Part shown: one piece after another, positions 56,581 through 64,000 of the stretch | Position numbering within the stretch: the first letter of the stretch is position 1 | How the letters are laid out: every line of letters starts with the position of its first letter | Assembly (NCBI RefSeq): GCF_001949145.1 | Contig: NW_019091429.1 | Location: forward strand, 800,198 to 864,197 | Direction of reading: 5' to 3' | Length of the DNA stretch: 64,000 bases | From: Acanthaster planci | Lineage: Eukaryota > Echinodermata > Asteroidea > Valvatida > Acanthasteridae | Notes under the pieces: model-generated | Database searches by the model: none | What the model saw: the letters and a program-made list of their open reading frames with translations, nothing else | Told to the model about the DNA's origin: nothing | Position numbers and translations under genes: made by a program

Positions 56581-59500
56581 AAGTATTCTAGACTGTAACC
56601 TCCTTAATGAATTGAATGATATGACAAATTCAGTTGAATTTTTTTATGAATATTCTGTTTTCCAACTAAAAGTGAAATATTTTACAACACAAATATGATG
56701 CAGTGTGCTACCAAGAGGTTTTTATGGAGAGGCCTTTTCATAGTGCATTATGGGCTATATAGTTGCCTAAATCTCATTCATTAACTGTGCTGTGCATGGG
56801 AACCTTCAATTTTTCTGATAGTTGGTTGAAAATTCGAAGTTGCTTATTGTGAATGGGTGTTAGTTAGTCAAGAATGGTCATTTTGTGTAGAGTACGGAAC
56901 AACTCAGTCAAATGTCCCCAAGCTATGTACCAGAATGTGCGTAATCGGGGCAGCATGTTGACAATAAATTTGAAAAGTGGCCTGTCTGCAGCAAACTCTT
57001 GATGGTGCAGTGTATTGTGAATCGCCTGTATTGAAACATTTTAAAGTTCATTTTGGTTTTTCACCCCTATGCCTATGCCTGACAATGGTTCTGCTACATG
57101 TATTCATTGCCAACATGAAGATGCTATCCATACCCAATGTAGAATTGGCTGAAGCCAACAAAATTGTCTTCCTGATCTCCTCTGTCTCAACTTTGTTTCA
57201 AACTGTTCAAGACTTGATCTTAAATCTGTGGCTCAGCCTGGCCATATCTCCTGTATGGCTGGAAAATCTATTCCTTGTTTTGGAGTCACAATAGTCTAAA
57301 CTTCTTTTAACTCAGTGACACGCTGATTTTCAGCAACAAGAATTTGTCACCAGGAATTGACTTTCTTGCTGATGTATTCAGAGGTGACTGGCCAATGCTC
57401 TTCCAAGGATATCATGCTAACCTCGGCAGGTTAGTGTCCGAGGATTAATCCGGAACCCAGTAGTTTTAGGGAGGTCATCTTCAAGGTTTTTTAATTTCAA
57501 AGTTGTATGACCTTTAGGGGGTAAGGCTACATGATGGGTAATTTTCATGGTTGTTGGAGGATGGGAAGTGAAAACGATACAAGAACATAAGAGGAATATA
57601 TTGCATACACCAGTAATTGACCTGTTTTGATTGTCCATGTTCATACTTGTATGACATCAAAGTACAAAATTGTGTGGTCACGATGGTTATTTTGGCATAA
57701 TCAGAATATTCAGTACCAAAATCGTTACAATGCAAAGGTATTTTTACCATTTGGAATATGTGGGTTGCAAACATGAGATCTCAATGACAAAATGAATTTT
57801 TTCATATTTCTTTTTCAATTGATATTTTAATGAAAGCATTTTCTCATGTAATTTCGTGTTAAATTAAAAGTGACAATGACTTTTTATAAATGCTATTCTG
57901 TGTTCAATTGTCTTAATGAGAAAAGTATCCTGTAAGTTACACGTACATCAGCACTGGAAGACTTGACACCACATTATGGCACCACATTATGAATTTTATA
58001 TATGTAGTCTCATGAATGTAAATACCACAAAGCCCTTAGAGAAACAGAAACTCATTTAAGATGAAATAAAAAATATATTGGAGGCTAATAAGTTTACTCA
58101 GTGATATTTAGAAACCATGAATGTATCTACCTGTGCTGTTCAGAAAAAATATAAATCACCAGGCCACCTGTTCAGTTTTGAACTGTGCAGTAATTCCATC
58201 ATTTGGCCTGGGGAGTTTTTTTTTTTTGCATGACTGTGTAAATTTTATTTTGTGCTAACGCAATAGGTCACTTTGGGAGGAACAAGGAGCACTCCATAGA
58301 TGTCAATGTCAAGATGGAGAGCTTGTCAAACATTGAGGACTCTTTACTTCACTTCAGACATGCTGTGTGGAAGAAACAAAAGCTCACTCACGGTATTTTG
58401 TATGTACATGTACATGGGTATTTCTATTTATTCTGGCCTCGGGCGAGTAACGGGAATTCCCTATCCAGTTAGACAACCAGCACACGAGACATCTGTTTCC
58501 GGTCTTGAATTCTTATATTCGATGATAATCTCGCATATGGTAAACTGTAGATTAACAGGATAAAAAACCATGTGCATATAATTAACATCAGCTGAACCAA
58601 TGTGGCACAAAGGTCAAATGTGACACTGATAAGCAATGCAGGAAACAAATTGGTTTACGTAATATAACATACGAAAGGATTTAGCAAAAGAATAATCGAC
58701 TACCAGTGTGTTAATCAGTGATAGGAATGGACCAGGAATGAATTAATTGAAAAAATAGGAACATGAGCGAGCATACACACAACCAGTGTACATGTAGTGC
58801 AGACAATACGAACTATTTCAACTTAACATTATCTTTACAGAATAAGCGAACAAGGTCTCGAAAAGTGGTTAACACTAACAGTATGAGGGCTAAATCAACT
58901 GAAATACATGTGTAGCATCGTTGGGTGGTAAAAACTTACAGAACCCTAGCCTCCGAGAGTGCAGAGCTAAGCTGCCAACAATAGACTTATTAAGTGAAGA
59001 TCAAAATGTGGTGCAACCTGGGAGGCAAACGATAAACAGACCTCTTAAGCAAACAACAAGAAAATACAGACTCAAAAAAAAAAGTTACTAATACATGTAC
59101 TTAAGAGCTGAGGAGTATATTCTATGTCACCTCTCCTTAGCGCAGACAACAAAATAACATCGAAGATGGGTATAAAGACGAGCAAACTAAATAGGACAGC
59201 AAGCATTGTACATGCTGTATACATATCTATGCGAACATACCCAGCAACAAGAAGATGGCAGCCCCCAAGACATAAAATAGAACATATGAAAACCGACAAA
59301 GATGTTGATATAATAGGGTCTTTACAATAACAATAAGACTTTTATCGAGAACAAAACTTACAGGTGATTTATATCAGAAGAATCAAGATTCGGAACGAAT
59401 GCTGTCAAGCAGAAAAAAAGAAGATTATTGAGACAAATTCTAACGTGTTTCGTTAGTAGGATCTTTGCGCTAAAAACCAGCACTTCCGGAGAGTAGCGAT

Positions 59501-60145
59501 TTAACAGTCACAACCCGAGAGCGCACTCTGCGGTCAGTACACTATTCATTAAGGGTTCAGTTTTTCCCTGCCTAATCTGACATGATTTTTTAGTTTAGAA
59601 AACATTCTTCAATTTCCAAGAGTAATTAAAGAATATAAATAACCTACTAAGTAAATAATATTATTTGAAGACCATATCAACGACAAGTTCCACTGGGCGT
59701 ATGTAACAGGTACACAGAAAAAATATCAGTATATACATGTACATGTATATTGACCACTAATTTGAGAATAACAGACATTGCATCTCCCTGCATTCGTGTA
59801 ACATTATTTTGGCCCCTAGTGCACTGAAAGAATTCTTCATTAAATTTACCGGGTTAAAATGACCAACGAAATTCTGTACTGGCCGATTTTGAAAGTGCAC
59901 AATAACTCTCTTAACGTGCCCTCAAAACTATAAAATCAAGCTTGATTTGAGTACTGTTGGTGTAGGTATAATAATAAGAAATGTCGACGTTAATGTGGAA
60001 TTTTCTAAGATTTATTCAAGTGCACCACCTTTCAAAACATTCAAACTGAATTTGTGCCCATTTCCGGATGCGACTTTTTTTTTATTTTCACGACACTGAA
60101 AGCACTGTGGAGGTAATAGTATTTATCTGAATGATTTTGAAGTTT
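56581..60145. other. No gene recognised
   Basis: A plus-strand frame at 56977-57294 (105 codons, largely hydrophobic) and a minus-strand frame at 57417-57644 are the longest. Neither has a recognised motif. They could be remains of the same dead element as the fragment at 56299-56580. Confidence 0.4.
59731..59750. other. Perfect 20-bp palindrome
   Basis: ATATACATGT directly followed by ACATGTATAT. The core TACATGTA is a word seen many times in this window. Confidence 0.85.
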
Positions 60146-60267
60146 ACAACACATACAACACAAATTTGGTAACACATACAACACAGATTTGGCAACACAT
60201 ACAACACAGATTTGGCAACACATACAACACAGATTTGGCAACACATACAACACAGATTTGGCAACAC
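60146..60267. repeat. Minisatellite, 23-bp unit
   Basis: Five copies of a unit that reads ACACATACAACACAGATTTG followed by GCA. The first copy has CACAAATTTGGTA instead. Because 23 is not a multiple of three, apparent open frames across it cycle through all frames and mean nothing. Confidence 0.9.
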
Positions 60268-61404
60268 TGTTGGGTAAAGTCGATTTGGGTCATGCTAGAA
60301 CACCCGTACACCAAGGAACATGGTAACACATCCATCTTACACTGGACACCGTATCGTCGATTGTCGGTGTCTGGACTTACAACATTCCGCCGGGTTGCTC
60401 GATATACAAAATACATGTGCTGGCATTCTACCTCGACAGGGTAATTTGTTGCCAACCCGTGGTCCGAGGTTTCGTCTTTGCAACCTCTGGAAATCGGTCA
60501 GGCACACTGAAGCAGCACGACGTGGCTAGTGTTGGTGTCTTAGACTGGTGGCATTTTTCGCGTAAACACTGCATATGGGGTGGGTCTGGAAAATTACGCT
60601 TTTTTCAAACATCAGACTTCTTGCCAGCCGCAAAATACCCGTAACGATGTCAGCAAGTATTGGTCATTTAGGCAGTATGGCAATTTCCTTTGGGAAAACT
60701 GGAGAAATATTTGAAAAAGGAGTTTCAAATGTTGCATTGCTCAACAAAATTTGAATGTGATTTCGATTAGTTTTCTTTCATGAAAATGATTTCGATTAGT
60801 TTTCTTTCGTAAAAATTCATTTTCCCTTCAACTTGCTCATTTCAAATATTTTCTTTTCACTGACAGAAAAGATCTATCATGATTGTTTCACACACATGCC
60901 GAATTGTACCCCTTCCAGTGGCTTTGTTATTAAGTGGAAAACAATTTATTATAGGACCTCCGACAGAAGAAAATATCGCTTTCGTTGTCTGCTAGTTTAA
61001 TTTGCGAGCTGCCGGCGCACTGAAGGCTGTGCGCATGCGCGACAGCAGAAACTATTTGTACGTCCACACGGCAGTGAAACATACATGTACGTGATTCTCG
61101 TGTACATGAAACTTCCAATAGAAATGCATGCACCTGCACGAATATGGTGCGCTTCCAAAATGCCTTTGCTCGTCATGTTGCTTCACGTCATGTCACGTGC
61201 TAAAACCCTCTATACCTCTGCAGTTCACCAGGCAACCCCCCCCCCGACTGCGGGGTCCATCGTCCACAGCGCTGCGGGCGACGGACCCTACAGTTCTAGG
61301 AGGTATTACTGGGCCACTTCTCACCGTCGTACTGGACTTTTCAAGAATCAACTTCCATAGTTTGTCGCCACCATGGTATCGACGTCTAACAGGTAGCTCC
61401 AACC
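60268..61404. other. No gene recognised
   Basis: Holds a tandem pair of TGATTTCGATTAGTTTTCTT (60758 and 60787, 29 bases apart) and a run of 10 C at 61236-61245. GC-rich short frames at about 61085-61424 overlap each other and lack motifs. Confidence 0.5.
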
Positions 61405-61408
61405 ATAG

Positions 61409-61894
61409 GGGTGCAGACCACTAATTCAAGTGAGAATTTCTGGCCAGCTCATTAGCATTAAAAGTGCCTCCCCCACAGTATCTTTTGAAAAAGCAGATTG
61501 TTTGGCCCCCAAAATGGTGAGATCGTGTAAATCGTTGCCGGGATCAACTCCCTGGGTCTTTGAGCTTTCATATGAGAGAAGAAGGGCTAAAAACTACGGT
61601 TGAAAAATGGTCCTAAGTGCCCAGAAAGTTGAGGGTTGCCACTTGAAAAATGGCTGCAATCAGACTTCGAAAAAATCACTTGGGGGTGATTTTGTTTTGT
61701 GGGAATAATTAAAAATGTAATTGGTTAGGGCCTAACCCACAAAAAATTGAAAAGAAATTGAAAGATAAGTGACCAGACAAGAGTTTCATTTGTGTTTCAG
61801 AAATCTCAGGGATGTAGGCGTGCATGCTATTGGACCCTGAACAGTGCTGATTTCACACAGTTTTCAATGGGGCTTGAATTAGTGGACTGGACCC
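61409..61894 (+). mobile_element. MITE family, copy C
   Basis: This 486-bp copy has the left end GGGTGCAGACCACTAATTCA and the reverse-complemented right end GGGTCCAGTCCACTAATTCA. It is flanked by ATAG on both sides (61405-61408 and 61895-61898). It aligns along its whole length with copy A, and its terminal repeats are the best preserved of the three. Confidence 0.88.
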
Positions 61895-61976
61895 ATAGAG
61901 GTTTGTAGCTCTATGCTCCACCCATCCAGTGGGGTGCGGCAGAAGCGCGGCATCCCGCTAATAACATGCACGCAGT

Positions 61977-62100
61977 GGTTTGTGAGAATGCCGCCCTCTG
62001 ACGTTCACTTTAGTTTAGTTTATTTTCTGTGTTTGATTGATTTGCGCAACATCCTCTGTTTCGCCTTGCGGATCAACAGTAGTCGCATTATGTTCTGCTG
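61977..62100 (+). repeat. Dispersed repeat, plus copy
   Basis: Matches the reverse complement of 54345-54468. The copies agree at more than 100 of about 125 positions by eye. No coding frame is shared that looks functional. Confidence 0.75.
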
Positions 62101-64000
62101 TTTATTAATTCTTTGCGTAGATAGTTATTTGTAGTTTTCTTTAGTTTTTATGTTTGTATAAATTTTTTATTGTCAGTATAATTGTTTTGTTGCACTGCAA
62201 TAGTTTTTTCTTTTTATTTTTCCGAAACAGTATTGTATTTGAGTTTTTTAACATTACAAATAAATAAAATATAATTAAACATTTGTTTCACAGTTTTCCT
62301 CGTTAATTGTAAGATCAGTATTTTTTCGTCATATATTTAATTTTTAACAAAATAGTGTTGTTTTTCGATCATATACTTAGTTGTTCACAAAACCGATGTT
62401 GGGAAGCGTGTTTTAGGAGTCACCGTAGTTTATTTGGCACGCCGCCCAGCCCTTAGAAATGTATAACAAATATCTGCGAAGATAGTGCGGTGGGCGAGTG
62501 TAAGCACTCTTCCTTTCCAGTGTGGGCACCACCGAGTGCTGTCTAGAAAGCCAAGTCCACAGCCGCACAGGCACCGGCCTGGCATTCGGGGAATGTGGAA
62601 TTACATGTAAAGAAAATAAAGGAATAAAGGATTTGAATCATTTAATTACAGTCACACCTGGACATTTGAACCCCAAAAAGTCACTTAATGTGAAATAAAA
62701 CTCTGTTTAATTTAGATAGTTACTGTTGGACTCTATCTGCCTGTTTTCCTTTGCCTTGGCATCCTTAAAACTAATAATTTAAGCCTGTCATTACACTAAT
62801 CTTGCCAAGTTGGCCGCCCATAAGAATGCAAGGTGCAGGAACGAGTAAAACGAGGGGGCGCTAGAATTCCTACAACGAGATTTGCGGGTGCCAGGAGGCC
62901 AATATCGGATTTGAGCAAGCCCTGACCTCAGCTAAATAAAGTTCTCCCTAAAGGAATTCTGATTACATGCAACAGTGGAGTAGAAGGGAGTCTAGAGTGG
63001 TTAACGGCCAAAGTGTAAGATGAACGTGTGGTTCATTAATTGTCTCAATACAGGCAATACTCCAATAGGGCCTACAAACTTGAACCTTTGCGCATGGATA
63101 TGAGCTTAGACGTTGGACAGCATTTGCTTCAAACTATTAAAGTAGTAAGTAGGTTTATCAAGCATTATGTACTCCACAGAAACTTCTGTGAATATTGTGG
63201 GTCGGAGACCGGGCAGCCGACCTAGGTCGTACAAAGATATGAGGTTACAAAAATCTACAGCAGCAACTTGCTTTTCTACTTAATCACCGTCGGTCCAGCC
63301 AGAAGGGTGACTCTTTCCTAACTAACGTAGTCCAGGCTAAGTTGGACGACGAGGATGTGGATCTGCAGGCGGTGCAGTATGCAAGAACGTGGATTTGGCC
63401 CTGGAGCACGGATAAAGTTTGATGGACAACTACTTATCCCATCCATCTAGCGAATAAACCATTCATAGGGAACATAATCTCAACAGCAGGCTAAAATTGC
63501 ATTCCTGCTTATTTAAATGATAGCGTGTGGGCCTTCAAAGCGGGGGGGGGTAAAGTTGCCGCGGCCACTTTGAGACTTTGGGAGCGACGGAGGAACAGCT
63601 AGCTCACGGACCACTGCAAGTGGGCGACTCGGATATGCCAGACATTCAAACATTATATACATGAAAGAAGAAAGGTGACCAGACGTCGCGCCACTGCTCA
63701 AATGTTAAAGGATAGGCTTCGTTTGGAGGAAATGGAACAACCATCAACCTCAGATCTCACCAGAAAATTCTATGAAACCTTGAACTCTAACCCTAAGGCG
63801 GACCGAGAGACTCGGAGGGCATTCCCACAGAGTATCATGCCGCACTCGTATGCTCTTATAGCAAAGGTGGAGTAAGCTTGGGGGTGTCGGCAAAGGGGAA
63901 AACGCTAACAGTTTGTACGTGAGATGGTGCAGTGTTAAAGAATAATTGGATACTTCATGGCATGGAGGAAGGAGGGGATGTTCATGGAAAGAAGGGTCCA
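62101..64000. other. No gene recognised
   Basis: AT-rich on the left, more mixed on the right. A splice-like TTGTCTCAATACAG ends at about 63053 before a frame of about 55 codons (to 63225). A second plus-strand frame at 63675-63875 is Arg and Glu-rich (RRRATAQMLKDRLRLEEMEQ) and ends in TAA. Either could be an exon or part of a decayed element. I cannot support them as genes. A G9 tract lies at 63542-63550. Confidence 0.4.

Noticed and set aside
60146-60267. Regularly spaced repeats could suggest a CRISPR array.
   Set aside because: The units are directly adjacent with no spacers, and the DNA is clearly eukaryotic.
60041-60455. Frames with repeated CCQICVVCVAKSVLYV-like peptides.
   Set aside because: They read through the 23-bp minisatellite. 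The cysteine-rich look is an artefact of the repeat.

Overview
The window looks like gene-poor, repeat-rich nuclear DNA of an animal. It has no bacterial-style gene packing, operons or ribosome binding sites. Open frames outside mobile elements are short and scattered. The coding homology I can see belongs to retrotransposons and DNA transposons. A marine invertebrate, perhaps a deuterostome, is a reasonable guess from the mix of APE-type LINEs, Ty3/Gypsy, PHIS-type transposase and many TACATGTA and TAGGCCTA words. That guess is weak and I do not name a species.

Layout. Positions 1-14 kb are mostly anonymous, with C-tracts, one 150-codon open frame of unknown meaning and a repeat module near 12 kb. 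At 13.98-14.66 kb two short phase-compatible open segments, with splice-like borders, may be a small host gene or the 3' end of one. Positions 16.76-19.88 kb hold a 5'-truncated APE-type LINE on the minus strand, with endonuclease remnant, reverse transcriptase, C-terminal domain and an ATT-rich 3' tail. At 20.75-21.17 kb there is a striking fold-back element whose arms carry about twelve copies of a TTCGTTCCCTCGAA-like word. From 22 to 40.5 kb lie several dispersed repeats, one copy of a MITE family, a 200-bp fold-back and an assembly gap (39192-39613).

Positions 40.6-53 kb are a nest of mobile elements: a broken LINE (plus strand), a short repeat, an isolated LTR, a decayed but almost full-length Ty3/Gypsy element (minus strand, 43268-49246), a second copy of the short repeat, a frameshifted PHIS-type transposase and an LTR-like stretch. 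Positions 53.5-64 kb carry two more copies of the MITE, another dispersed repeat in two copies, a fragment of a conserved transposon-associated protein, and a 23-bp minisatellite.

How the parts relate: nothing here works as a pathway. The three MITE copies share terminal inverted repeats and each is flanked by its own 4-bp target duplication, so they moved independently and must have been mobilised by a transposase that is not visible here. All autonomous elements are broken by stops, frameshifts or deletions. The best candidates for something not previously described are the MITE family, the fold-back element with subterminal arrays, the Cys/His modules after the Gypsy integrase, and a composite dispersed repeat that can be pieced together from partial copies at 25, 32, 34-35, 38 and 40 kb.
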